From CAZHAC01 sp964383855 (GTDB taxonomy: Bacteria; Chloroflexota; Dormibacteria; Dormibacterales; Dormibacteraceae), in assembly GCA_964383855.1 (NCBI GenBank), contig CAYLIP010000054.1:1-16727 (forward strand): a DNA stretch of 16,727 nucleotides, read 5' to 3'. Within the stretch, counting starts at the first letter, position 1; every line of letters begins with the position of its first letter. Of this stretch, positions 6,984-13,523 are shown piece by piece. Under the pieces are notes generated by a model. It was not told the DNA's origin. It searched no databases and saw only the letters and a program-made list of their open reading frames with translations. Both the position numbers and the translations under genes were made by a program.

Positions 6984-8197
6984 CCCGCCGCTACGTCATC
7001 CTCGGCAACGGCATCGCGGGGCAGACCTGTGCCGAAGAGCTGCGCGCTCGCGACTCCGAGGCCTCCATCGTCATGATCGCGGCCGAACGCCACCCGCTCT
7101 ACAACCGCGTCGCCCTCCCCCGCTACCTGCGCGGCCAGGTTCGCCGCGAGAAGGTCTTCATGCGCAGCGTCGAGGACTACGAGGCACGCGGCCTGGAGAT
7201 CCACTTCGAGACCTGGTGCACGGAGGTCGATCCGGCGGCCAGGGTCGTGCGCACCAACCGCGGCCAGGAGTTCCCCTACGACGCCCTGCTGGTCGCCACC
7301 GGCGGCCGGCCCAAGCCGCCGCCCTGGCCGGGCGCGGACGCCGTCGAGCACGCCTACGGCTTCCAGACGCTGGACGACACCGACACCATCATCGAGCAGA
7401 CCGACCGGTCCGAGCACACGCTGGTGATGGGCGCCAGCTTCATCAGCTACGAGCTGGCCGAGGGCGTCGTGCACCGCGGCCGCGGCAAGGTCACCTGGGT
7501 CATGCGCGGGCCCTGGTTTCTCCGCTACATCCTGGATGCCGAGGCGGGCCAGCTCTGCCGCCAGCTGGGCGAGGCGGCGGGCGTCGAGTTCGTCACCAAC
7601 GACGAGGTGAAGCGGTTCACGAGGCAGAACGGCGCCTACGCCGCCGAGACCGAGGGCGGGCGCCGGATCGAGTTCGACACCCTGACCTACGGCGTCGGCC
7701 TCGACTATTACTGCGAGCCGCTCAACGGCACCGGCGCCCGGCTCGACCGGGGGATCGTGGTCGACTCCAAGCTGCGCACCAACCTGCCCGACGTCTACGC
7801 GGCCGGCGACATCGCCGTCTTCTACGACCTGATGCTGGGCAAGCACAACCAGATGGGCACCTGGGACAACGCCGAGGCGCACGGCAAGACGGCGGCCCAC
7901 AACATGGCGGGCGACGAGGAGGACTTCTTCGACGTCCCCACCTACACGACGACGATGTTCGGCTCGACTCTGGCCGTGATGGGCATCACACCCGACGTCC
8001 AGCCCAACCTGGAGTCGGTCCGCACCTACTCCCATGAGGAGGGCTTCTTTCGAAAGCTCTTCTTCATGAACGACCGCCTGGTGGGCGCGATCATGATCGG
8101 ACCGCCCAAGGGCCGGAAGAAGCTGATCGAGATCATGCGAGCGCGCGAGCCGATCGCCGGCGACCGCGAGGCGCTCCTCGAACCGTCGAACCTGTAA
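6980..8197 (+). CDS. FAD-dependent pyridine nucleotide-disulfide-type oxidoreductase, apparent CTG start
   Basis: A 405-aa flavoprotein of the nitrite reductase/rubredoxin reductase-like class. The FAD-binding motif ILGNGIAGQTCAEEL lies at residues 7-21, followed by HPLYNRVALPRYLRG, ATGGRPKPPPWPG and the second FAD motif VYAAGDIAVFYD. The expected NAD(P)H loop GxGxxG is degenerate: LVMGASFISYELAEG has Gly-Ala-Ser-x-x-Ser. The first ATG in frame (7073) would delete the FAD motif; an in-frame TGA sits at 6941, and between them the only plausible start is CTG 6980. CTG overlaps the GNAT stop as CTGA, with TGAGG (6967-6971) 8 nt upstream. The partner could be a ferredoxin or Rieske protein such as the one encoded nearby, but nothing shows this. 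Confidence 0.87.
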   Translation: MTRRYVILGNGIAGQTCAEELRARDSEASIVMIAAERHPLYNRVALPRYLRGQVRREKVFMRSVEDYEARGLEIHFETWCTEVDPAARVVRTNRGQEFPYDALLVATGGRPKPPPWPGADAVEHAYGFQTLDDTDTIIEQTDRSEHTLVMGASFISYELAEGVVHRGRGKVTWVMRGPWFLRYILDAEAGQLCRQLGEAAGVEFVTNDEVKRFTRQNGAYAAETEGGRRIEFDTLTYGVGLDYYCEPLNGTGARLDRGIVVDSKLRTNLPDVYAAGDIAVFYDLMLGKHNQMGTWDNAEAHGKTAAHNMAGDEEDFFDVPTYTTTMFGSTLAVMGITPDVQPNLESVRTYSHEEGFFRKLFFMNDRLVGAIMIGPPKGRKKLIEIMRAREPIAGDREALLEPSNL

Positions 8198-8201
8198 GGC
8201 G

Positions 8202-8218
8202 CCCGGGAGGACGCCGGG
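8202..8218. terminator. Weak hairpin between convergent genes
   Basis: CCCGG (8202-8206) and CCGGG (8214-8218) form a 5-bp GC stem in the 22-bp gap between the convergent oxidoreductase and coiled-coil genes. There is no T-run on either side. A bidirectional terminator is plausible from position only. Confidence 0.25.
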
Positions 8219-8219
8219 G

Positions 8220-8528
8220 CTACCCGGTTTCGCTGCCCTCCATCTGAGAAAGGCGGCCGCGCCAGAAGTTGAGCCGGCGCAGCAGGCGCGCCTCCTCCAT
8301 CTCCGCCAGGCGGATGTCGAGCTCGATCTCCGGCCGGGCATCCAGCTCTATGCGCTCGTGCGTCGTCCGCAGCTCGGCCAGGACCGACCGCTTGGCCTCC
8401 ACGAGCTCCGAGTACACGGCCAGCCAGTGCCTGGCGTCGTCGGCGTAGGTGGAGCCGGGATCCTCCCCGGGCAGGGACCGGTCCGGGTTGGTGTTGAGAC
8501 GGGTCAGGTCGTCGGCGTCGGACACCAC
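8220..8528 (-). CDS. Small predicted coiled-coil protein of unknown function
   Basis: A 102-aa acidic, highly helical protein. I do not recognise the family. It opens VVSDADDLTRLNTNP with a Pro/Gly-rich PGEDPGSTY, then a long charged helix from about residue 30 to the end (HWLAVYSELVEAKRSVLAEL, then LAEMEEARLLRRLNFWRGRL) with leucines spaced for a coiled coil. There are no signal peptide, cysteines or membrane segments. Starts are GTG 8528 or the adjacent GTG 8525; no ATG is available. It is divergent from the DUF2231-Rieske gene with only 15 bp between the starts, so the two must share a promoter region. It converges on the oxidoreductase. Coding is supported by well-behaved amphipathic helical composition and by filling the gap exactly. 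Confidence 0.65.
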   Translation of the reverse strand: MVSDADDLTRLNTNPDRSLPGEDPGSTYADDARHWLAVYSELVEAKRSVLAELRTTHERIELDARPEIELDIRLAEMEEARLLRRLNFWRGRLSQMEGSETG

Positions 8529-8531
8529 TTG

Positions 8532-8537
8532 TATGGT
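8532..8537 (+). promoter_or_regulatory. Candidate -10 box for the DUF2231-Rieske gene
   Basis: TATGGT fits TANNNT and ends 6 nt before ATG 8544, the spacing of a leaderless transcript. GGAG (8538-8541) also lies 8 nt before the alternative ATG 8550, so a short-leader start there is possible too. The 15-bp divergent space with the minus-strand gene is very tight for two promoters. Confidence 0.3.
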
Positions 8538-8543
8538 GGAGCA

Positions 8544-9434
8544 ATGGCCATGGACCCGTCGCGCCCAGCGACCATGGAGGCATCGCCCTACTCCCGGATC
8601 CTGGACACGATCGAGCAGCAACCCTGGCTGGACAGCGCAGGCGCCGCCATCACCCGCTTCCTGGACCCGCTCCTCCAGGCGCCCGAGGCGCAGCCGCTCA
8701 AGGACCTGCTCCATGGGCGCTGGCTGGGCCACGCGCTGCACCCCGTGCTGACCGATCTCCCGATCGGGTTCTGGACCGGCTCGCTGCTTCTCGACCTGGT
8801 CGGAGCCCGGTTCTCGGCGCTGCTCCTCAACGCCGCCGGCAGCGTGGCGGCGGTGGCCACGGCGCTGACCGGGATCGCCGACTGGACGACGACCGACGGG
8901 CGTGAGCGCCGGCTGGGACTCGCCCACGGCCTGCTCAACACGGCCGGGCTGGCCCTCCAGCTGATGAGCCTGGGCGCCCGCCTGACGCGCAACCACGGCC
9001 GCGCGATGCGGCTCGGGCTGGCCGGCTACACGCTCAGCGCGACCGCCGCCTGGCTGGGGGGAGAGCTGGTCTACGGGCGCGGGGTCATGGTCAACCACGA
9101 TGCCTGGACCGCGGGGCCCGAGCAGTGGACGTCCGTGATGCAGGAGTCGGAGCTGGCCGACCGGCAGACGCGCCGGGTGGACGTGGAGGGCCGCGGCGTT
9201 CTCCTCTACCGCGAGGGCGCGCGCGTCTTCGCCATGGAGAACGCCTGCTCGCACGCTGGCGGCCCGCTCGACGAGGGCGAGGTGAGCGACGGGGTGGTGA
9301 CCTGTCCCTGGCATGGTTCCCGCTTCCGGCTGACCGACGGCGCCACCTGCCGGGGGCCCGCCACCTACCCCCAGCTCCGGCTCCAGGCCCGGGTCAGCAA
9401 GGGCATGGTCGAGGTGCGCGGCCGGCAGGGCTGA
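8544..9434 (+). CDS. Membrane-anchored DUF2231-Rieske [2Fe-2S] fusion protein
   Basis: A 296-aa protein with two parts. Residues about 60-180 form a DUF2231-type membrane domain: the conserved HPVLTDLPIGFWTGSLLLD (66-84), then hydrophobic segments near 73-90, 92-112, 124-146 and 154-173. Residues 195-296 form a Rieske domain with both cluster ligand pairs: Cys235-x-His237 in CSHAGGPL and Cys254-x2-His257 in CPWHGSRF. The spacing (17 residues between pairs) is normal for small bacterial Rieske ferredoxins. It should be a membrane-tethered one-electron carrier; partner and direction of electron flow are unknown. The nearby FAD oxidoreductase is a candidate partner by proximity. ATG 8544 is used, with ATG 8550 an equally good alternative. 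Similar DUF2231-Rieske fusions are known in actinobacteria and Chloroflexota. Confidence 0.9.
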   Translation: MAMDPSRPATMEASPYSRILDTIEQQPWLDSAGAAITRFLDPLLQAPEAQPLKDLLHGRWLGHALHPVLTDLPIGFWTGSLLLDLVGARFSALLLNAAGSVAAVATALTGIADWTTTDGRERRLGLAHGLLNTAGLALQLMSLGARLTRNHGRAMRLGLAGYTLSATAAWLGGELVYGRGVMVNHDAWTAGPEQWTSVMQESELADRQTRRVDVEGRGVLLYREGARVFAMENACSHAGGPLDEGEVSDGVVTCPWHGSRFRLTDGATCRGPATYPQLRLQARVSKGMVEVRGRQG

Positions 9435-9444
9435 GAGAGGCCTC

Positions 9445-9453
9445 TGCTAGCAT
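9445..9453 (+). promoter_or_regulatory. Candidate extended -10 of the clgR-clpP operon
   Basis: TGC-TAGCAT (TGCTAGCAT, 9445-9453) is an extended -10 of the TGN-TANNNT type, closely like TGCTAGATT of the haem operon. Its first eight bases are a perfect palindrome. Transcription would begin near 9460, inside the first inverted repeat. Confidence 0.45.
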
Positions 9454-9469
9454 CTGCTTTGAGCAGATG
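9451..9469. promoter_or_regulatory. Inverted repeat CATCTGC-5-GCAGATG, probable operator
   Basis: Perfect 7-bp arms (9451-9457 and 9463-9469) around spacer TTTGA, centred on 9460. It overlaps the -10 box and the expected transcription start, and its right arm includes the first ATG (9467). It contains TTTGAGCAG, the same 9-mer found twice at the haem-operon regulator. Protein binding is inferred. Confidence 0.5.
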
Positions 9470-9883
9470 CCATTCGCCCACAGCGAAACCGCGGAGCACG
9501 TGCGGACGACCCTCGGCGCCGTGCTGCGGCGCCGGCGCGAGGCCACCGGGCAATCGCTGGCGGAGGTCGCGGCGGCTGCCCGCATCTCGGCCGCGTACCT
9601 TTCAGAGGTGGAGCGGGGCCGCAAGGAGATCTCGATCGAAAGGCTGCTGGCGACCAGCCGCGCGCTCGGGGTCACGGTCGGCGAGGTGTACCTGGAGCTG
9701 GCGGCCGAGCTGGGGGCGGTGCCCACCGGCGGGCTGGTGGTCGACGGCGACCCCCGGGTCCAGCTCCGGCGAATGGCGGACTCCCTGGAGGGCGACGCGC
9801 TGCGCACGGTCGCGCGCTTCACGACCTTCATGGCCATGACCGAGGGGACGCAGCGCCGGCGTCCGATCGGTTTTCTGAGGTGA
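9467..9883 (+). CDS. XRE-family ClgR/PopR-like transcriptional regulator of clp genes
   Basis: A 138-aa (ATG 9467) or 127-aa (GTG 9500) DNA-binding protein. The HTH spans LGAVLRRRREATGQSLAEVA and ARISAAYLSEVERGRKEISI, followed by LLATSRALGVTVGEVYLELA. This closely follows the ClgR pattern VLRRxRxxxGxTLxEVS...SLGYLSEVERGxKExS. Known ClgR proteins begin about eight residues before VLRR, which favours GTG 9500 (preceded by GGAG) and removes 11 N-terminal residues that overlap the palindrome. The C-terminal 45 residues (DPRVQLRRMADSLEGDALR onward) differ from ClgR and are helical. Its stop is 4 nt before clpP, and ClgR regulates clpP in actinobacteria, so an autoregulated clgR-clpP operon is the natural reading. 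Confidence 0.82.
   Translation: MPFAHSETAEHVRTTLGAVLRRRREATGQSLAEVAAAARISAAYLSEVERGRKEISIERLLATSRALGVTVGEVYLELAAELGAVPTGGLVVDGDPRVQLRRMADSLEGDALRTVARFTTFMAMTEGTQRRRPIGFLR
9473..9487. promoter_or_regulatory. ClgR-box-like palindrome TTCGC-5-GCGAA
   Basis: TTCGCCCACAGCGAA is a perfect palindrome with 5-bp arms and a 5-base spacer, centred on 9480. The core CGCCCACAGCG matches the actinobacterial ClgR-box core CGCYNANRGCG as I remember it. It lies 20 bp, centre to centre, from the upstream palindrome. If the gene starts at GTG 9500 the box is in the untranslated leader; if at ATG 9467 it is inside the first codons. Confidence 0.6.
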
Positions 9884-9887
9884 AGCG

Positions 9888-10529
9888 ATGGGATTGATTC
9901 CAACCGTTCTGGAAACCACCGGCCGCGGCGAGCGGGCCTACGACATCTACTCGCGGCTGCTCCGCGACCGCATCGTCTTCGTCGGGCAGCCGATCGACGA
10001 CCACGTGGCCAACCTGGTCACCGCCCAGCTTCTCTTCCTCGCCAGCGAGGATCCCGAGAAGGACATCTACGTCTACATCAACAGCCCTGGCGGCTCGGTC
10101 ACGGCGGCACTCGCGATGTACGACACCATGCAGTACGTGGCGCCCAAGGTCGCCACCATCTGCACCGGCCTGGCGGCCTCGGGCGCCTCCCTGCTCCTGG
10201 CCGGCGGCGCCGCCGGCATGCGCATGGCCCTTCCCCACTCGCAGATCCTCATCCACCAGCCATGGATGGGCGGCCTGCAGGGACAGGCGACCGACCTCGA
10301 GATCCACGCTCGGGAGATCATCAGGCAGCGGGAGGAGCTGGTCAGGATCTACGCCCGGCACACCAGCCAGTCACCCGAGAAGATCGAGCGCGACATCGAG
10401 CGCGACTACTTCATGACCGCCGAGGAGGCGGTCAAGTACGGCGTCATCGACACCGTGATCCAGCACGCGGCCGAGGCCCAGGCCAAGATCGCCGAATCCG
10501 AGAAGTCGGAGGACAGCGCCAAGAAGTAG
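9888..10529 (+). CDS. clpP: ATP-dependent Clp protease proteolytic subunit
   Basis: A 213-aa serine peptidase that forms the tetradecameric ClpP barrel and degrades proteins fed by ClpX/ClpC ATPases in the cytosol. The triad is visible: Ser98 in GLAASGASLLLAGG, His123 in SQILIHQPWMGG, and Asp173 in ERDIERDYFMTAEEA. The N-terminus MGLIPTVLETTGRGERAYDI is the usual processed propeptide and axial-loop region, then IYVYINSPGGSVTAALAMYD. The tail (192-213) is charged and Lys/Glu-rich, somewhat longer than E. coli ClpP. It follows the ClgR-like gene by 4 nt and lacks its own promoter, so it should be controlled by the palindromes upstream of that gene. No second clpP and no clpX follow; partners are elsewhere. 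Confidence 0.97.
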   Translation: MGLIPTVLETTGRGERAYDIYSRLLRDRIVFVGQPIDDHVANLVTAQLLFLASEDPEKDIYVYINSPGGSVTAALAMYDTMQYVAPKVATICTGLAASGASLLLAGGAAGMRMALPHSQILIHQPWMGGLQGQATDLEIHAREIIRQREELVRIYARHTSQSPEKIERDIERDYFMTAEEAVKYGVIDTVIQHAAEAQAKIAESEKSEDSAKK

Positions 10530-10560
10530 GCGGCTGAGCCGGGGCCCGCGGTCCCCTCTG

Positions 10561-10609
10561 TCGCCGCTCCGCGGCGACATCTCCCCACCAAGTGGGGAGA
10601 AGGCTTGGT
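10561..10609. repeat. Two-hairpin intergenic element, possible REP-like repeat and terminator
   Basis: Hairpin 1 is TCGCCGC (10561-10567) / GCGGCGA (10571-10577) with loop TCC. Hairpin 2 is TCTCCCCAC (10580-10588) / GTGGGGAGA (10592-10600) with loop CAA, nine perfect pairs. ACCAAG (10587-10592) could instead pair with CTTGGT (10604-10609), an alternative fold. The sequence resembles dispersed intergenic elements of many high-GC genomes that pair CTCCCC with GGGGAG and end GGGTGAGG. There is no poly-T; it lies between clpP and the UPF0182 gene and may terminate or attenuate. Confidence 0.6.
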
Positions 10610-10651
10610 CGGGTGAGGCTCGGATGGGCGGAGGGGATGCCGCCGATCGCC

Positions 10652-10657
10652 TAACCT
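10652..10657 (+). promoter_or_regulatory. Candidate -10 box for the UPF0182 gene
   Basis: TAACCT fits TANNNT and ends 9 nt before ATG 10667, with no Shine-Dalgarno between. A short or leaderless transcript is suggested. Low confidence. Confidence 0.25.
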
Positions 10658-10666
10658 GTGGCTGCC

Positions 10667-13501
10667 ATGAGCCGACGGTACGGGCCGTTCGATCCCTTCG
10701 AGCGCCCGTTCTCGCCCCAGCCGCTGCGCATCCCGCGACCGCCCCGCCGCTTCTGGGTCGGCATCGGCTTCTTTCTGACGGCGGTTGCGGTGATCGTGCT
10801 GGCCAACCCGCTGATCTGGCTGATCACCGAGTCGCAGTGGTTCCAGGCCCTGGGCCTGGGCGCCGTCTTCGAGCAGCGGCTGGCGCTCCAGGCCGGCCTC
10901 TTCGCGGGGGCGCTGGCCACCGCCATCGCCTTCGGGGCCGTCAACGTCGCGGTCGCCGTCCGCTCCCGGGCCGCCGCCCCGCTGCGCGCGGTGGGCATCC
11001 GCCGGCGCTGGCTGAGCAGCAACGCCGGGATCGCGGGGCTCGCCGTGTCGGCGCTCGTCGCACTGATCCTCGCCGCCGGCATGACGGCCCGCTGGGTCGA
11101 CCTGGCGCTCTTCCTCAACAGCAGCAGCGCGGGCACCCGCGAGCCCGTGTTCGGCCTCGACGTCAGCTTCTACATGCTGCAGCTGCCGCTCCTGCACGAT
11201 CTCACCGGCTGGGCGCTCGGCCTCGTGTTCATGACCATCCTCCTGGTGGCCGGGCTCTACACCTGGCGCGGCGAGGGCTTCGACTTCCAGCTCTCGGCGC
11301 CCGGCATCGCGCATCTGTCGGCGCTGCTCGGCCTGCTCGCGATCGGCCTCGCCGCCTCTGAGTGGCTCGGGCGCTACGACGTCCTCTACCACCACACCGG
11401 CGTCGTCTTCGGCGCCGGCTATGCCGACGTCCACGCGCGCATCCCGCTCAACTCGATCCGAGCCGGCGCCAGCCTGCTGATCGCGATCGCGCTCTTCGCC
11501 AACGTCCTCGTGCGCCGCTACCCGATACCGGTCGGGGCGCTGGCGGCCTGGATCGTGCTCGCCCTGATCGCCGGCATCTATCCCGCGCTCGTCCAGTCGC
11601 TGGCCGTGAGGCCGGCCGAGCTCCAGCAGGAACGGCCGTACATCAGCCGGGAGATCGACTTCACGCGCCGCGCCTACGGGCTGGAGAACGTCAAGAGCTC
11701 GAGCTTCGCGGGCGATGCGCCGCTGACCGCGCAGCAGGTCCAGGCCGACCAGTCGACCATCGACAACCTCCGGCTCTGGGACTACACGCAGCTGCACGAC
11801 GTCTACCAGCAGGTGCAGTCGATCCGGACCTACTACACCTTCAACGACGTCGACATCGACCGCTACACGATCGACGGCAAGGAGCTCCAGGTCGAGATCG
11901 CCGCTCGCGAGATGAACACGGCGCAGCTTCCCCAGCAGGCGCAGACGTGGCAGAACCGCTATCTCGTGTACACCCACGGGTACGGTGTCGCGGCCAGCCC
12001 GGTCAGCGCCGTGGACGGCCAGGGCCTGCCCACCTACGTCGCCCAGGACATCCCCTCCACGGGGCCGATCAAGGTGGACCGGGCCCAGATCTACTTCGGC
12101 GAGACGACCACCGACTACGCGATCGCGCCCTCGGCGACCAGGGAGTTCGACTACCCGGGACCCAACGGCAACGTCTTCGTCAGCTATTCGGGGACGCATG
12201 GAGTGCCGCTCACCGGCCTCAACCGCGCGCTCTGGTCGCTACGCGCCGGCGACTTCAACCTGCTGATCTCGGGCCAGGTGACGCCAGCGAGCCAGATGCT
12301 CTACCTGCGCCGGATCACCGACCGCGTCAGCGAGATCGCGCCCTTCCTGAGCTACGACGCCGACCCCTACATAGTGGTCGCCGGCGGACGCCTCTACTGG
12401 ATCCTGGACGGCTACACGACCTCCAGCACCTACCCCTACTCCCAGACCGACGACACGGTCCAGCTCAACTACATCCGGAACTCGGTCAAGGTCGTGATCG
12501 ACCCCTACGAGGGGACCACCGACTTCTACGTCACCAACAGCAGCGACCCCATCATCCGGGCCTACGAGCGCGCCTTCCCCTCCCTCTTCAAGCCGATCAG
12601 CCGGATGCCGGCACCGCTGCGCAACCACCTGCGGGTGCCGGAGACGATGTTCCAGGCGCAGGCCCGGGCCTTCCGCACGTATCACTCCACCGACCCCGGC
12701 GTCCTCTACAACCGCGAGGACGTGTGGGACCTGCCCCTGGAGCAGCGCGGCCCGAACACCCAGCCGCAGGCGCTCCCGCCCTACTACGTGCTGATCCGGC
12801 TGCCCGACGAGCAGGCGCCCGAATTCCTGCTCATCCAGCCCTTCACGCCGCGCCAGAAGACCAACCTGGTGGGCTGGCTGGCGATGCGCAACGACGCGCC
12901 TCACTACGGCGAGTCGATCGCCTACGTGCTGCCCCGGGACCGCGTCATTCCGGGGCCGCAGCAGGTGTCGGCGTTCATCAACCAGAAGCCCGAGGTGTCG
13001 CGGGACGAATCCCTGCTCAACCAGCAGGGCTCGCAGTTCATCCTCGGCAACCTGCTCGTGGTGCCCATCGGCCAGACCTTCCTCTACTTCCAGCCCGTCT
13101 ACCTGCGCTCGAGCTCGGCCACCTCGGTGCCTGAGCTGAAGCGCGTCATCCTCGCCCACGGCGACGCCATCGCCTACCAGGACACGCTCCAGAACGCGCT
13201 CAGCGACCTGGTCGGCGCGGCGGTCAGCGCGCCCGGGCCGGCGCCCGGTCCCTCTCCGTCGCCGGGGACCACGCCGGGGGCCGCGGCCACCGCGCAGCAG
13301 CTGGCGCAGCAGGCGCTTCAGCACTACAACCAGGGGCAGACCGACCTGAAGAACGGCGACCTGCAGGGCTACGCCAACGAGATGGCCCAGGTCTCGCAGC
13401 TGCTGCAGCAGATCGCGGCGGCCACGGGCGCCGCCCCGTCGACCTCGCCGTCTGGCGCACCTTCTGTCTCGCCTTCTCCCCGACCCTCCCCCAGCCGCTG
13501 A
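10667..13501 (+). CDS. UPF0182 family integral membrane protein (COG1615), function unknown
   Basis: A 944-aa protein. The N-terminal third has seven predicted membrane helices, including FWVGIGFFLTAVAVIVLANP, LQAGLFAGALATAIAFGAVN, GLAVSALVALILAAGM, GWALGLVFMTILLVAGLY, LSALLGLLAIGLAASEW, LLIAIALFANVLV and WIVLALIAGIYPALV. A large Tyr-rich extracytoplasmic domain follows. Characteristic family stretches are SLAVRPAELQQERPYISREI, RLWDYTQLHDVYQQVQSIRT, YYTFNDVDIDRY and DPYIVVAGGRLYWILDGYTT. The end has a Pro/Ser/Gly-rich linker, an amphipathic helix (QQALQHYNQGQTDLKNGDLQ) and a second Pro/Ser tail. ATG 10667 is chosen over GTG 10658. The family occurs in actinobacteria, Chloroflexota and cyanobacteria; its biochemical role is unknown to me. 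Length is typical. Confidence 0.93.
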   Translation: MSRRYGPFDPFERPFSPQPLRIPRPPRRFWVGIGFFLTAVAVIVLANPLIWLITESQWFQALGLGAVFEQRLALQAGLFAGALATAIAFGAVNVAVAVRSRAAAPLRAVGIRRRWLSSNAGIAGLAVSALVALILAAGMTARWVDLALFLNSSSAGTREPVFGLDVSFYMLQLPLLHDLTGWALGLVFMTILLVAGLYTWRGEGFDFQLSAPGIAHLSALLGLLAIGLAASEWLGRYDVLYHHTGVVFGAGYADVHARIPLNSIRAGASLLIAIALFANVLVRRYPIPVGALAAWIVLALIAGIYPALVQSLAVRPAELQQERPYISREIDFTRRAYGLENVKSSSFAGDAPLTAQQVQADQSTIDNLRLWDYTQLHDVYQQVQSIRTYYTFNDVDIDRYTIDGKELQVEIAAREMNTAQLPQQAQTWQNRYLVYTHGYGVAASPVSAVDGQGLPTYVAQDIPSTGPIKVDRAQIYFGETTTDYAIAPSATREFDYPGPNGNVFVSYSGTHGVPLTGLNRALWSLRAGDFNLLISGQVTPASQMLYLRRITDRVSEIAPFLSYDADPYIVVAGGRLYWILDGYTTSSTYPYSQTDDTVQLNYIRNSVKVVIDPYEGTTDFYVTNSSDPIIRAYERAFPSLFKPISRMPAPLRNHLRVPETMFQAQARAFRTYHSTDPGVLYNREDVWDLPLEQRGPNTQPQALPPYYVLIRLPDEQAPEFLLIQPFTPRQKTNLVGWLAMRNDAPHYGESIAYVLPRDRVIPGPQQVSAFINQKPEVSRDESLLNQQGSQFILGNLLVVPIGQTFLYFQPVYLRSSSATSVPELKRVILAHGDAIAYQDTLQNALSDLVGAAVSAPGPAPGPSPSPGTTPGAAATAQQLAQQALQHYNQGQTDLKNGDLQGYANEMAQVSQLLQQIAAATGAAPSTSPSGAPSVSPSPRPSPSR

Positions 13502-13523
13502 GCCGCGGGAGCCCGGCCCGGCT
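13501..13523. terminator. Imperfect GC hairpin between convergent UPF0182 and pcm genes
   Basis: AGCCG-CGGG (13501-13509) can pair with CCCG-GCC-CGGCT (13512-13523), with loop AG and a 3-nt bulge. It fills the 20-bp convergent gap and overlaps both stop codons. There is no T-run, so a terminator role is inferred from position. Confidence 0.3.

Noticed and set aside
6926..8341. 471-codon minus-strand frame under the oxidoreductase
   Set aside because: Shadow of the clear FAD enzyme; its translation has no domain and ends across two convergent genes.
10406..12199. 597-codon minus-strand frame across clpP and UPF0182
   Set aside because: Antisense to two well-supported genes and the hairpin element; composition is that of a shadow frame rich in Arg, Gly, Asp and His.
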